A stretch of DNA of 64,000 bases from UBA6016 sp041915365 (GTDB taxonomy: Bacteria; Campylobacterota; Campylobacteria; Campylobacterales; UBA6016), in the NCBI GenBank assembly GCA_041915365.1, contig JAYSBP010000010.1, forward strand, positions 27,039 through 91,038. The letters are read 5' to 3'. Below are positions 8,481 through 17,580 of the stretch, one piece after another. A program made the translations under genes and the position numbers. Numbering within the stretch: the first letter of the stretch is position 1; each line of letters starts with the position of its first letter. The notes under the pieces are model-generated. The model saw only the letters and a program-made list of their open reading frames with translations, had not been told where the DNA came from and ran no database searches.

Positions 8481-9974
8481 ATGAAAAAGCTTGGACTCAG
8501 TCTTGTGTTGTGCGCTAGTTTGTTTGCGGCTGACGACTTTGAGAGCTACAAACAAAACGTAATCAACGAATACAACGACTACTACCAAAAAGAGATGAAA
8601 GCGTTTAAAGCTTTTGTGGAGACTTCGGATGGAATACCAAACAAAGTAAATCCATACCAAAATATGAACGTCATACCGCCAAAACCGATGATTAAACCGC
8701 CTGCCGTCAAAACTGAAAAACCGATACAGCCGATAACGAAGCCAAAAAATACGTTACCCGACAATACGCCTAGCGATTCACAGCTAAAAACCGTAAAAAT
8801 AAACCAAATAGACCCAAATAAACTAACAAAGCCCGATGTTCCGCCAATCACAAAAACACCGTCCGTAGTTACGCCCCAGATGTTTTCTTTGGCTTTTTTT
8901 GGCTCATCGATAGCTATCGATCCTGACGCAATATCCTTCGCCAAAAAACTTCCAACATCTGGCGACGCCTCAAAAATAGCCGAGAACATAAAGACAAACG
9001 ACAGTGCGCTCATAAAAGAGCTTATCAGAGCAAAGGCGGAATACAATCTCAATGATTGGGATAGCTTTGTGATGATACAGACCCTAGTAAACACTATATA
9101 CCCAAAAGATGCCTCTCTGACTAAAACGCTTCACGCCATAGACCTATTAAGAGGGATGGGATATAAGGCTAGATTTGCGGAGGGCGAGGATAAGAGTCCA
9201 TACATACTTATATCAATAAAACAGCAGATTTATTCAAAATCATTCTACGACAAAGATGGCTCAAGATTTTATATATTCGAGATAGATGCTCACCCAAGGG
9301 CAAACTACACGCAGCCTATATATTTCTTCAACTCGCCAGATGACGGCATTGGCAGGCCAATGGATATGGTGATGCACAAAAATCCGAACATAGGCAAAAA
9401 CGACTCGCCGGTGAAGCTAAGCTGGGATTTTGACGGCAAACAATATCAGATGATAGTCAAAGGCAACGCAGAACTAGCGGCACTAATGGATATGTATCCA
9501 CAAGTTGACTACGCAATATATATGCAATCTCGTTCAGGTATGCCCCTTATCAAAGAACTCTCTTCATCCTTGATGCTCGAGATAAAGAAAAACAACTTCT
9601 CAAAAGAAAAGTCTGTCGCTTTTGTTCTTAGGTTTGCGCAAAAAGCTTTTACATACAAAACGGATTTCGATGCTTATGGCTATGAGAGACCTTTTTTTGC
9701 TGAGCAGACGATACTTCTACCATACTCTGATTGCGAAGATAGAGCCACTCTGCTATCGCATCTTTACAGAGAGATATTTGGCTATGACTCGGTAGGTCTA
9801 CACTACCCAGGACATATGTCGCTTGCGGTTGCATACGAGGGCAAGGGTGTTGATTATTACACCATAGGCGGACAAAAATACTATGTCACGGATGGAACGT
9901 ATTTTTATGCTCCACCAGGGGTGAGCCAGCCTAGCTTCAAAGGCGTTGCCGCAAATCTTGTCCCAACGAAGTAA
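8481..9974 (+). CDS. Exported transglutaminase-like cysteine protease-fold protein
   Basis: A signal peptide (about residues 1-17, ending LFAA) leads to a proline- and lysine-rich linker (about 55-130), so the protein is periplasmic. The C-terminal region has a transglutaminase-like core with the expected order of catalytic residues: C418 in SDCEDRA, H445 in PGHMSLAV and D471 in VTDGTY. Such domains act as proteases, amidases or cross-linkers; the substrate is unknown. It is the first gene of the plus-strand cluster, separated by about 105 bases from the next gene, which may have its own promoter. The 497-residue length leaves a central domain (about 140-390) that I do not recognise. Confidence 0.75.
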   Translation: MKKLGLSLVLCASLFAADDFESYKQNVINEYNDYYQKEMKAFKAFVETSDGIPNKVNPYQNMNVIPPKPMIKPPAVKTEKPIQPITKPKNTLPDNTPSDSQLKTVKINQIDPNKLTKPDVPPITKTPSVVTPQMFSLAFFGSSIAIDPDAISFAKKLPTSGDASKIAENIKTNDSALIKELIRAKAEYNLNDWDSFVMIQTLVNTIYPKDASLTKTLHAIDLLRGMGYKARFAEGEDKSPYILISIKQQIYSKSFYDKDGSRFYIFEIDAHPRANYTQPIYFFNSPDDGIGRPMDMVMHKNPNIGKNDSPVKLSWDFDGKQYQMIVKGNAELAALMDMYPQVDYAIYMQSRSGMPLIKELSSSLMLEIKKNNFSKEKSVAFVLRFAQKAFTYKTDFDAYGYERPFFAEQTILLPYSDCEDRATLLSHLYREIFGYDSVGLHYPGHMSLAVAYEGKGVDYYTIGGQKYYVTDGTYFYAPPGVSQPSFKGVAANLVPTK

Positions 9975-10079
9975 GTGAACAAAAAATAGCTATTGCCATG
10001 CTAATAAATTAGTGTTTTGTTTAAGAATGTAAAAAGTAATATCTAATTGTCAAAATTTATAAATCAAAAGGAATTACCG

Positions 10080-11237
10080 ATGAAGTTTTCGCATATAGCC
10101 GCATTCATATCACTAGCTTTTTTCACAACTGGTTGTGCCGTTAGCACACAAAGCGTCGGGGGCTGCGCAAAAGAAGCGGCTGTAGCCGTCTTTGAAAAAC
10201 CGAGTATGGAAAAGCAGATAAATAGGGTGGCGACTGCGACTGCCGTCATAAAAAGCAACTACCTCATAATAAACGAAATGCCTATCTCGGTAGACGCCAC
10301 TTGGATGGATGCTATAACGACAGATATAACGAAAGAGCAAGAAGAAGCAATTTTAAAAAAACTTGAAAAAGACCCATATTTCGGGACTGTGCACCTAACC
10401 GATATACAAAGTGGAAATCTTATCGGTCTCTTCAACAAATTAAGTCCGCTCGAAAAATCACTCTATCAAAGAATAGATACGTTTTTTAGCGAATATCCGG
10501 ATATATATGTCCTGACGGCAAGTATAGAAAAAATGATTAAGTTTCAGGGTGGAACACTAAAACCGGTAAATGCAATCAAAGGTGATAGCTACAAAAACCT
10601 AGAAGAAGCCGTTCTATCAATGGTGCCGATAAACAGCAAAAAAGAGCTTCAAACCTCAATCTCCGAGTACAAAAAATCACTTGGCGCAGTTGCAAAGAAA
10701 AAAGCGATACTGGGCGATATGGAAAAAGATAAAGCAACAAAAGAAGCCAATAAAGACAAAATACCAGTCGTAGAGCAAGAGATAAAAGAGCTTGACAAAA
10801 TAGCCGACGAAAAAGAAAAAATCATGGACGCACAATGGAAGGTTGCAATCCAAAATATTGACACAAGCATTGACGACAAAAAAATAATTTTGGCAAAAAA
10901 AATATACAAGGTCCTCACCGCCATAAACGATGGAACACTACAAGCTAGCTGCTTATATGCGACAGCAATAGCAAAAACATATTATTCGATGGGTGAACTC
11001 GACAAAGAGGCGCAAAGACTAGCCCTTGCGACAGCCGTATCTCCGGCATTGATGCAAAAAAGACTTATAAGGCTCAAGGATAATGCCATTATGACTATTC
11101 CAAACGCTTTTGTCGGGGCTTATGCTGTTGCAAAACAAAAAATATTTGTGAATAACTATATTGACGTTGTCGAAAAAATTGTTAAAATAGACGAAGAGAG
11201 ACAAAAACTAGCAGAGAAAAAAACGGAAACAAAATGA
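10080..11237 (+). CDS. Lipoprotein of unknown function with coiled-coil segment
   Basis: A signal peptide with lipobox (FTTGC, C19) makes this a lipoprotein of about 385 residues. I set the start at the ATG at 10080 because it follows an AAGGA site and directly gives the signal peptide; an upstream in-frame ATG at 10047 adds 11 residues and has no ribosome site. Residues about 200-265 are rich in K, E and A with heptad character and probably form a coiled coil. Two further helical regions flank it. I recognise no named domain. The stop overlaps the next start (ATGA), so it is translationally coupled to the LPP20-like protein behind it and probably works with it at the outer membrane. Confidence 0.7.
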   Translation: MKFSHIAAFISLAFFTTGCAVSTQSVGGCAKEAAVAVFEKPSMEKQINRVATATAVIKSNYLIINEMPISVDATWMDAITTDITKEQEEAILKKLEKDPYFGTVHLTDIQSGNLIGLFNKLSPLEKSLYQRIDTFFSEYPDIYVLTASIEKMIKFQGGTLKPVNAIKGDSYKNLEEAVLSMVPINSKKELQTSISEYKKSLGAVAKKKAILGDMEKDKATKEANKDKIPVVEQEIKELDKIADEKEKIMDAQWKVAIQNIDTSIDDKKIILAKKIYKVLTAINDGTLQASCLYATAIAKTYYSMGELDKEAQRLALATAVSPALMQKRLIRLKDNAIMTIPNAFVGAYAVAKQKIFVNNYIDVVEKIVKIDEERQKLAEKKTETK

Positions 11238-12244
11238 AAAAACTCATAGCCTCATTCGCAATAGCAATAGGATTTTTTGGGCAGGCGGCGTCTTTTGCCG
11301 CAGCGCCGGAGTGGTATACGCAAGCAGAGTCCGACACGGCTGGGGCATTTTATGGTGTTGGCGAGGGTGAAAGCCTAGAGGATGCGACGAAAGCCGCCCT
11401 AAATGACATCGCATCAAAAATAGCGGTCACCGTTCAATCAAAATACAAAAGCGAACAAAAGCTAAACAACTCAGAATACTCAAACGTAGCCGAAAATACG
11501 ATAGTAGCAAACGTCAAAAAAATGAAATTCAACAACTATCAAATTGTCAAAAAGGCAAGTAGTTCTGATACATACTATGCGCTTGTCAAGGTGGATAGGA
11601 TGCTCCTTGCGGATGAGAAAACAACTGAACTAGACTCCATCTCTCAAAAACTAGAGTCAGAATACGCCGAGGCTGAGCAAGCAAGCGAAATTGAGAGACT
11701 AAGAAAATTAATAGTCATGGAAGACGACATATCGGCAATGAACGAGAAGACTTTTTTGCTAAAAAGCATAGCTCCAAACTCTGATTCTTCAAAATATGTC
11801 AAGCTTTACGACAAGTTAACGACCGCATTTGTAAAAACAAAAAGCTCAATCTCTATCTCTATATTAGCTGCGGATAACATAGCAAAACACTATGTCAAGG
11901 TTTTTGCCAAAAAAATAAGTGCAAGAGGGATAAAGGTGGGCGGCTCGAAGAGTAGCGGCGCATTGCTACTATCCGCTACAGCAAAAGATAAAAAAGTTGA
12001 AAGCACGAACGAGGATATAGCAAAAGCATCGTTTGCGGCCGTTGAACTGACGCTATCACTCAAAGACTCAAGAGGAAATGAGATAGCCTCGAATATCATA
12101 AGATTTACAAACAACTCTACCGTTAGCTACGCCGATGCGCTAGCCAAAACACAAAGACTAGATAAATATCTATCTGAAAACGATATCTACAACGTAATTT
12201 TCAGTATAGAGCCAAAGCAAGACGACTCACAACCAAAGGAATAA
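11234..12244 (+). CDS. LPP20-family exported protein
   Basis: A signal peptide (about 1-22) is followed by the LPP20 pattern: APEWYTQ, then YGVGEGESLEDATKAALNDIASKI, a conserved Trp near the mature N-terminus and a helix of small residues. LPP20 is the family of the Helicobacter lipoprotein Lpp20, and its biochemical role is unknown. There is no lipobox cysteine here, so it should be soluble in the periplasm. A second domain (about 195-325) of alternating beta strands has no family I can name. It overlaps the preceding gene by 4 bases and is followed 6 bases later by another lipoprotein gene. Confidence 0.75.
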   Translation: MKKLIASFAIAIGFFGQAASFAAAPEWYTQAESDTAGAFYGVGEGESLEDATKAALNDIASKIAVTVQSKYKSEQKLNNSEYSNVAENTIVANVKKMKFNNYQIVKKASSSDTYYALVKVDRMLLADEKTTELDSISQKLESEYAEAEQASEIERLRKLIVMEDDISAMNEKTFLLKSIAPNSDSSKYVKLYDKLTTAFVKTKSSISISILAADNIAKHYVKVFAKKISARGIKVGGSKSSGALLLSATAKDKKVESTNEDIAKASFAAVELTLSLKDSRGNEIASNIIRFTNNSTVSYADALAKTQRLDKYLSENDIYNVIFSIEPKQDDSQPKE

Positions 12245-12250
12245 CCAAAA

Positions 12251-13195
12251 GTGAAGACAGCAATAAAAACAACACTGCTTTTATCGGTAGCCGCACTTTT
12301 TTTGACTGGATGTGTCAGCGGCAAACAAATCATAGTGCCGACATATCTGGCTCCAAAAGAGGCCTCAAAAGTCAAAGATATAATGGATGATAACGGCGAC
12401 AAAAAAGGCAAATTTGTATCATTGGCGATAGACCCAAAAGTAAAATCAGAGGTTCAAATACCGGATGCACTTAAAAAACGTATCGTAAACATAACAAAAG
12501 AGACGATTACGGAATCCAACTACATACTGCTTCACCCTATATACAGCGTATCACAAAATGGACTTAGCCTGCAAGTCACAAACTACAGCTTCAAAAAAAG
12601 CTGCGAAGCTGACGCTTGCTATCTCGATTCGCAACTTGAGCTGAGCTTTAATATTAGCAGAGGTAGCGTCGACTACTACACAAAAAACTACAACTCAAGC
12701 AAACAAAGGCAATCTGAGAAGAGAAGCCAGCACTTGCTTCCGAATGAAATGGAAATCTCAGCTGAACTTATAAAAGATTGCGTTGAGCAATTCATAGCCG
12801 ATATATCGCCTCAAAAAACCAATCAACTAAGGGAGCTAAAACCACTCCCATCGGAGATAGCGTATCTACTGGATATGGCTCCAACCGGCAACTATCAAGA
12901 GATAATCAGCAAAATGGAAAAATACAAAGGCGACAAGGATATGTCTTATTATTATGACCTTGCCGTATTCTACGAAGCGCTGGCCGCCAAAAATGAAGAG
13001 CTTGGATTCTTGGAAAAAGCGAACGCAAACTATGACAAGGCACTAGCAAAAGGTGGGGCGACGGACGAGGTTGTCGTAAAGACAAAAGCTAGATTTGATA
13101 AATTCTATGATGTCTTTAAAAAACTAGCACAACAAAGGAGCAACAATAAAAAGCAAGAAAAATCAATCAACGATGAATATAATATTAAAGATTGA
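12251..13195 (+). CDS. Lipoprotein with C-terminal TPR-like helices
   Basis: The gene starts with GTG at 12251, which gives at once a lipoprotein signal peptide with lipobox LTGC. About 160 residues of probable beta structure follow, with two cysteines in SCEADAC that may form a disulphide. The C-terminus (about 210-290) looks like tetratricopeptide-type helices (YYDLAVFYEALA, ANYDKALAKGG), a protein-binding fold. The layout resembles envelope scaffold lipoproteins, but I cannot assign a family. The gene ends at a short GAGG/CCTC hairpin followed by six Ts, so the upstream subcluster (10080-13195) may partly terminate here. Confidence 0.7.
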   Translation: MKTAIKTTLLLSVAALFLTGCVSGKQIIVPTYLAPKEASKVKDIMDDNGDKKGKFVSLAIDPKVKSEVQIPDALKKRIVNITKETITESNYILLHPIYSVSQNGLSLQVTNYSFKKSCEADACYLDSQLELSFNISRGSVDYYTKNYNSSKQRQSEKRSQHLLPNEMEISAELIKDCVEQFIADISPQKTNQLRELKPLPSEIAYLLDMAPTGNYQEIISKMEKYKGDKDMSYYYDLAVFYEALAAKNEELGFLEKANANYDKALAKGGATDEVVVKTKARFDKFYDVFKKLAQQRSNNKKQEKSINDEYNIKD

Positions 13196-13214
13196 GGCCA
13201 AAAACCTCTTTTTT
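13194..13214 (+). terminator. Weak rho-independent terminator inside the cluster
   Basis: A 4-bp stem GAGG/CCTC with a 7-base loop is directly followed by TTTTTT. The stem is short, so termination would be partial. It overlaps the stop codon of the preceding gene and comes before an 86-base gap, the second longest in the cluster. Confidence 0.45.
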
Positions 13215-13281
13215 AAGAGTCTCGTTGATAAAATTGATTTGATTTCTAAATAACTAAACCCAAATTTTAAGGAGTTTTACA

Positions 13282-13863
13282 ATGGTAAAAAAAATATCTA
13301 TAGTTGCGGCGTCTGTCGTTGCGGCTTCGTTTTTGTTTACTGGATGCGGACAGCAACCGGAAATAGCTCAGGCGCCTACACAGGTCAAAAATAAATTCTC
13401 AAATGCACCAAAATGGGTACTAGACCCGCAAGTTGAAGGTGGTATAGCTGCCGTCGGTATAGCCGCTGCAACACCTGCCGGTATGTCGTTTCAGAGAACT
13501 CAAGCTCTAGGTAACGGTAGAGACGAGCTAGCTAGACAGCTTGAGCTAAAAGTAACGAATATGCTAAAAGACTTCACCCAAACAACTGGTGTTGGTTCTA
13601 CTGCAACAGTGGATAAAGTCGCAAGCAGCGTATCAAAACAAATCGCAAACCAAACTCTTACAGGCTCAAAACAAAAAGCTATGTGGATAGCTGATGACGG
13701 CGAACTATATATACTAGTTGTACTTGACCCTACAGCGGTAAAAAAAGAGACTGAAAACGCAGTAAAATCATCATTCAAAAATGATAATGCTTTGTGGCAG
13801 CAATTCCAATCCAAAAAAGCTCAAGACGAGCTATCTGCAGAAATAGACAAAATGGTTAAATAA
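13282..13863 (+). CDS. LPP20-family lipoprotein
   Basis: A lipoprotein signal peptide (lipobox FTGC, C22) is followed by the full LPP20 domain: APKWVLDPQVEGGIAAVG, then a helix AQALGNGRDELARQL-like and a second half with a WIADDGELYILV strand. It has 193 residues, close to the length of Helicobacter Lpp20, and is the most typical member of the family here. A good AAGGAG ribosome site lies 7 bases before the ATG. A TTGATA box and a T/A-rich -10-like element in the 86-base gap upstream may form a promoter for this and the following genes. Outer-membrane or inner-membrane anchoring cannot be told from the sequence. Confidence 0.85.
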   Translation: MVKKISIVAASVVAASFLFTGCGQQPEIAQAPTQVKNKFSNAPKWVLDPQVEGGIAAVGIAAATPAGMSFQRTQALGNGRDELARQLELKVTNMLKDFTQTTGVGSTATVDKVASSVSKQIANQTLTGSKQKAMWIADDGELYILVVLDPTAVKKETENAVKSSFKNDNALWQQFQSKKAQDELSAEIDKMVK

Positions 13864-13866
13864 TAA

Positions 13867-14304
13867 ATGAGAAAGGCCCACTTTGGACTAGCCCTGCTCT
13901 CTTTGATAATTTGCGGATGCGCAACCGAACAGGCGTCAAGTGACGCCAATGTGCCGATGCAAACACAAAGTCAAAGGAGCGTTGCACCAGAGTGGGTCTA
14001 CTCTCCAAGCAAAGACGGTAGGCTCGGCGGTGTCGGTATATCGTCAATGCATATAAAAGGCAAATCCGCTCAAAGAGAGCTTGCCATAAGCAGGGCACTC
14101 GACGAAATAGCAAGGCAAATGGGGACAAAAGTAAGCACGGTTTTGAAAACATCTACATCCTCCACAGCCACTTCATCTTCTCAGACAATGGACACTTACA
14201 GCTTTCAGACAACCGATGGGCAAACAGTAAAGGCCACGATTCAAAAATTTTGGGCAGATCCGGCTAGCGATGATTTGTATGTTTGGATGCTTTGCGATAA
14301 ATAG
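13867..14304 (+). CDS. Second LPP20-family lipoprotein
   Basis: This 145-residue lipoprotein (lipobox ICGC, C18) has APEWVYSP, GGVGISSMHIKGKSAQRELAIS and a small-residue helix, the same LPP20 pattern as the gene just upstream, but is shorter at the C-terminus. It starts 3 bases after the preceding stop and has no separate ribosome site, so it is translated by coupling. A tandem duplication of the upstream LPP20 gene with later divergence is likely. A serine/threonine-rich stretch (about 94-108) precedes its last domain part. Confidence 0.8.
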   Translation: MRKAHFGLALLSLIICGCATEQASSDANVPMQTQSQRSVAPEWVYSPSKDGRLGGVGISSMHIKGKSAQRELAISRALDEIARQMGTKVSTVLKTSTSSTATSSSQTMDTYSFQTTDGQTVKATIQKFWADPASDDLYVWMLCDK

Positions 14305-14320
14305 CTAGGGGGATTTCTTT

Positions 14321-15013
14321 ATGAGAGCAGTTTTTACCTTTTTAATTTTGCTATCAAGCTTTGTTTTTGCGACAACCACCACTCAAATAGGTCAAATACT
14401 AAAGATTGAGGGGAGCGTAAAAATACTAAAAAGCGGCTCGATAGCAAAGTCAAACGGAACGGTCGGCTCAAAATTATACGCAAAAGACATTGTAACAACC
14501 GCTGAAAATTCAAAAGCATTAATCAAACTATCAAACGGCACGACAATAACACTCGCCCAATCTAGCAAGATAGAAATAACAGACGTAGAGACAATAGCTC
14601 AAGGGGCTGGGAAGGCATTGTACGCCATACAAAAAAAACACGCCGTCAACGGCACAAAAGTAAACACCGACTTTGCGACGATAGGAGTAAAAGGGACAAA
14701 TTTCATAGTCTCATCCGATGAAAACGACAAAAGAGTATCATTGAAAAATGGGGTCGTGGAGCTAAAATCACTACAGGGTGAATTTGAAATCCACAAACAA
14801 AAAGAAGCCGACGAATACGAGGCATACATGAAAAGTCTCGGCAAGGAGTATGAAGCTTACAAAGAAGCTATGAAAAAAGAGTTTATCGAATACAAAGCAT
14901 CTTTTGAGATAAAACCGAACACTACGGTAAGTTTTGACAGCAACAAAGCATACCAAAAGAAAATGGGCGAAGAGATAGAAAAAGAGTTTAAAGAATTAGA
15001 GAGCTTTAAATGA
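14321..15013 (+). CDS. Exported FecR-domain protein
   Basis: A signal peptide (about 1-17) is followed by a FecR domain (about 22-135): GQILKIEGSVKIL, KLYAKDIVTTAENSKALIKL and GVKGTNFIVS are the usual conserved strands. FecR domains in this arrangement, without an anti-sigma helix, are periplasmic beta-solenoid-like sensors or scaffolds. The C-terminus (about 155-230) is a charged helix rich in E, K and Y, probably a coiled coil. The last codons overlap the start of the CHASE2 cyclase gene by 4 bases. FecR proteins adjacent to CHASE2 cyclases are a recurring pair, which suggests direct contact between this protein and the cyclase ectodomain. Confidence 0.85.
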   Translation: MRAVFTFLILLSSFVFATTTTQIGQILKIEGSVKILKSGSIAKSNGTVGSKLYAKDIVTTAENSKALIKLSNGTTITLAQSSKIEITDVETIAQGAGKALYAIQKKHAVNGTKVNTDFATIGVKGTNFIVSSDENDKRVSLKNGVVELKSLQGEFEIHKQKEADEYEAYMKSLGKEYEAYKEAMKKEFIEYKASFEIKPNTTVSFDSNKAYQKKMGEEIEKEFKELESFK

Positions 15014-17016
15014 ACAAAGCCAACGCCTTAAGGCTTGGCTTACTTGCGTTTTTAATTGCCTTCATCTTCCCGATTTGGTATCTCAAACTAACCCCTTTTT
15101 ATGAATTTTCCCTCAAATTTAACGACACAAATTACCTCTTAAATAAAAAAACTCCTAGCGGCGACGTAGTAGCCGTGCTAATTGACGAAAAAAGTATAAA
15201 CAAGTACGGTAGATGGCCTTGGGATAGAGGTGTGTTTGCAGATGGAATACAAAAACTAAAGAGCGCAAAAATTGTAGCACTGGACATAGTGTTTTCCGAA
15301 AACTCATCGGAAAAATCAGATAAAAAATTAGCGGCCGCAATAGCCGATATGGACAATGTAATAGGCGGCTTTTTTTTGAGACAGTACGCCACGCAAAAAC
15401 CATCTCAAGCCGATATAAATACGCTTAGCAATTCGGCTTTGGAGAGAATAAGCGACGCAAGCCATTTTTACGAGATAGAAAATGCCGAAATAAATATAAA
15501 TCAAATTTTGGAAGCCGTCAAGCTATCCGCTTGCTTTTCTACCGCTCCCGATAAAGACCAACTTTTTAGACGATACCCTCTAGCTTTTATCTATGAAAAA
15601 AATATCTACCCATCCCTCTCGATTCAAGCCATAAGGGTTGCGCAAAATCAAGATATGGAGATAAACTCCACAACCGTCAGCAATATAGCCCAAATAGGCG
15701 ATAAAAAAATATTTTTTGACGATAACGGTTTTGCAAAATTAAATTACTACCCGCTAAGCTCATACAAAACCATCCCTTTTGCAGACGTCATGAGCGGCAA
15801 GGTATCCCCTGAGTTTTTTAATGACAAAATAGTTGTAGTGGGAATATCTGAATCTGGAATATCAGACATCAGAGCTACCCCGCTTGGGCAAATACCGGGG
15901 CCAATACTGCATGCGACTTTTATATCCAACTACCTGCAAGGCGACCTAATAAAAAGCTATGAAAAGCTCGAGCCTATCGCCATATTATTTTTTCTTCTCA
16001 TCCCTCTATTGTTGACGTTTTTTATAAAAAAGATTTTGCTCAGGGTATCCGTATTGGTCGTAACATACGCCGCATTTTTTATATCCATAAAATTACTATA
16101 TATAAATAACAACTTATGGATTGACGGCTTTTACCCGCTTGTCGCATTGATTGTATCGACAACCGCAAACGAGTTTTTGACTTTTAGAATCGAGGAAGAC
16201 AAGGCTAGGTTTATCAAAAGTGCTTTTTCAAGCTACCTATCCCCGCAACTCCTCGATGCACTAGTTCAAAATCCAGATAGACTAAGCCTTGGCGGAGAGG
16301 CAAAAGAGATAACGATATTTTTTAGCGACATACGCAACTTCACGACAATATCCGAAAGCCTGACACCGACAACGCTAGTAGCCCTACTCAATAGATACTT
16401 TACCCCGATGACTGATATAGTGTTGAAATCGGGCGGTTTTTTGGATAAATATATAGGTGATGCGATAATGGCCTTTTTCAATGCGCCCGTAAGCGTAAAT
16501 GAGCACCCGTCAAAGGCTTGCAAAATGGCTCTTGAGATGATAACTACGCTAAATGCGCTAAATGTGGAATTTCAAAAAGAGGGGTTGCCGCTAATCCACA
16601 TAGGAGCCGGAATAAATACCGGCGCAGCCGTAGTCGGTAATATGGGCTCACAAGAGCATTTTAATTACACTGCCATCGGCGATAGCGTCAATCTAGCCTC
16701 AAGACTGGAGGGGCTAAACAAGACTTACGGCACAAGTATCATAATAAGCGAGTTTACAAAAGCGCAATTAGACGATACGTTTCTTACCAGAAAGCTTGAG
16801 AGCGTACTGGTAAAAGGTAAGACGATACCGGTCACCATTTACGAACTGCTTGAAAACAATGAACAAAACCGTAAAATGGTAGAATATTTTGAAACTGCCA
16901 TAGATGCAAAAGAAAAAGGCGACATCGGCAAAGCGGCAGAGATTTTTGGCGAGTGCCATAGGATATACGCAGACAAAGCGTCTCAAATGATGCTTGCAAA
17001 AATTCAATCTAATTAA
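15010..17016 (+). CDS. CHASE2-domain class III adenylate cyclase
   Basis: The protein has an N-terminal membrane segment (about 8-28), a periplasmic CHASE2 sensor (about 40-310, with VVAVLIDEKSINKYGRWPW and IVALDIVFSE), three transmembrane helices (about 322-390) and a cytoplasmic cyclase domain (about 425-620). The metal-binding aspartates are D440 (FSDIRNF) and D484 (YIGDAIMAFF). K480 in the DKYIGD motif and the YTAIGDSVNLASRL segment fit an ATP-specific, hence cAMP-forming, enzyme. A C-terminal tail of about 45 residues is helical. Sensing would be periplasmic and output cytoplasmic. No CRP-type cAMP receptor is present in the window, so the receiver of the signal is unknown. Confidence 0.92.
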   Translation: MNKANALRLGLLAFLIAFIFPIWYLKLTPFYEFSLKFNDTNYLLNKKTPSGDVVAVLIDEKSINKYGRWPWDRGVFADGIQKLKSAKIVALDIVFSENSSEKSDKKLAAAIADMDNVIGGFFLRQYATQKPSQADINTLSNSALERISDASHFYEIENAEININQILEAVKLSACFSTAPDKDQLFRRYPLAFIYEKNIYPSLSIQAIRVAQNQDMEINSTTVSNIAQIGDKKIFFDDNGFAKLNYYPLSSYKTIPFADVMSGKVSPEFFNDKIVVVGISESGISDIRATPLGQIPGPILHATFISNYLQGDLIKSYEKLEPIAILFFLLIPLLLTFFIKKILLRVSVLVVTYAAFFISIKLLYINNNLWIDGFYPLVALIVSTTANEFLTFRIEEDKARFIKSAFSSYLSPQLLDALVQNPDRLSLGGEAKEITIFFSDIRNFTTISESLTPTTLVALLNRYFTPMTDIVLKSGGFLDKYIGDAIMAFFNAPVSVNEHPSKACKMALEMITTLNALNVEFQKEGLPLIHIGAGINTGAAVVGNMGSQEHFNYTAIGDSVNLASRLEGLNKTYGTSIIISEFTKAQLDDTFLTRKLESVLVKGKTIPVTIYELLENNEQNRKMVEYFETAIDAKEKGDIGKAAEIFGECHRIYADKASQMMLAKIQSN

Positions 17017-17025
17017 GGGGGTAAA

Positions 17026-17580
17026 ATGTTAGAAGCGATAATCCTAAAGCTGGTCACAACGCTGACAGGCTATTTGTTTCAAGGCTACCTAGACAGTATC
17101 CAAAGTATAAATATAGAAGGCGCTCCAAACTGGTATGGCAAGGTTCATAGCAGCAAAAACGTATACGCCTACGGATATGCAAAAGGCGGCATAGAGTCGA
17201 TAGAGATAGCCAGAGCAAACTGTCGAATCGAAATGAAAAAAAAGATAGACGGGCTAATAGAGATAGTAATCTACGATAACTTCAAAAACATCAAAGATGC
17301 AAAAGAAAAGGCGCTCGTAAATGAGTTCAAAAAAGACCCAGAGCTTGGCGTATTCATAGAAAAAAATATGAAATTTGAAAGAGTTGAACACTTTGATGAG
17401 CAAAAAGAGGGCTTTTTTCAAAAAGCAAGGCCTGAGCAAACATTTGCAGGAGGGATGATACCAAAACAGGCCATCATCGACTACCAAAAAGATAGGCTCG
17501 AAAAAATAAAATATAGCCTGACTCACTTTAGAGCCGGCAATGCAGAGGATGAGCTAGACAAAGAAACCGGCGCAAAATGA
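17026..17580 (+). CDS. LPP20-like protein ahead of the MCE permease
   Basis: This 184-residue protein has a hydrophobic N-terminal segment (about 1-25) without a clear cleavage site, so it may be anchored by it. APNWYGKV and the following YAYGYAKGGIESIEIARANCR copy the start of the LPP20 pattern seen elsewhere in the cluster; the second half is charged and not recognised. The ribosome site (AAGGGGG) is strong. The stop overlaps the start of the MlaE-like permease (ATGA), so the two are coupled; it may be an accessory subunit of that transporter. The family assignment is by pattern only. Confidence 0.6.
   Translation: MLEAIILKLVTTLTGYLFQGYLDSIQSINIEGAPNWYGKVHSSKNVYAYGYAKGGIESIEIARANCRIEMKKKIDGLIEIVIYDNFKNIKDAKEKALVNEFKKDPELGVFIEKNMKFERVEHFDEQKEGFFQKARPEQTFAGGMIPKQAIIDYQKDRLEKIKYSLTHFRAGNAEDELDKETGAK

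Noticed and set aside
13860..14304. LPP20 tandem pair as one gene split by a frameshift
   Set aside because: Each has its own lipoprotein signal peptide and complete LPP20 start, so they are two genes.
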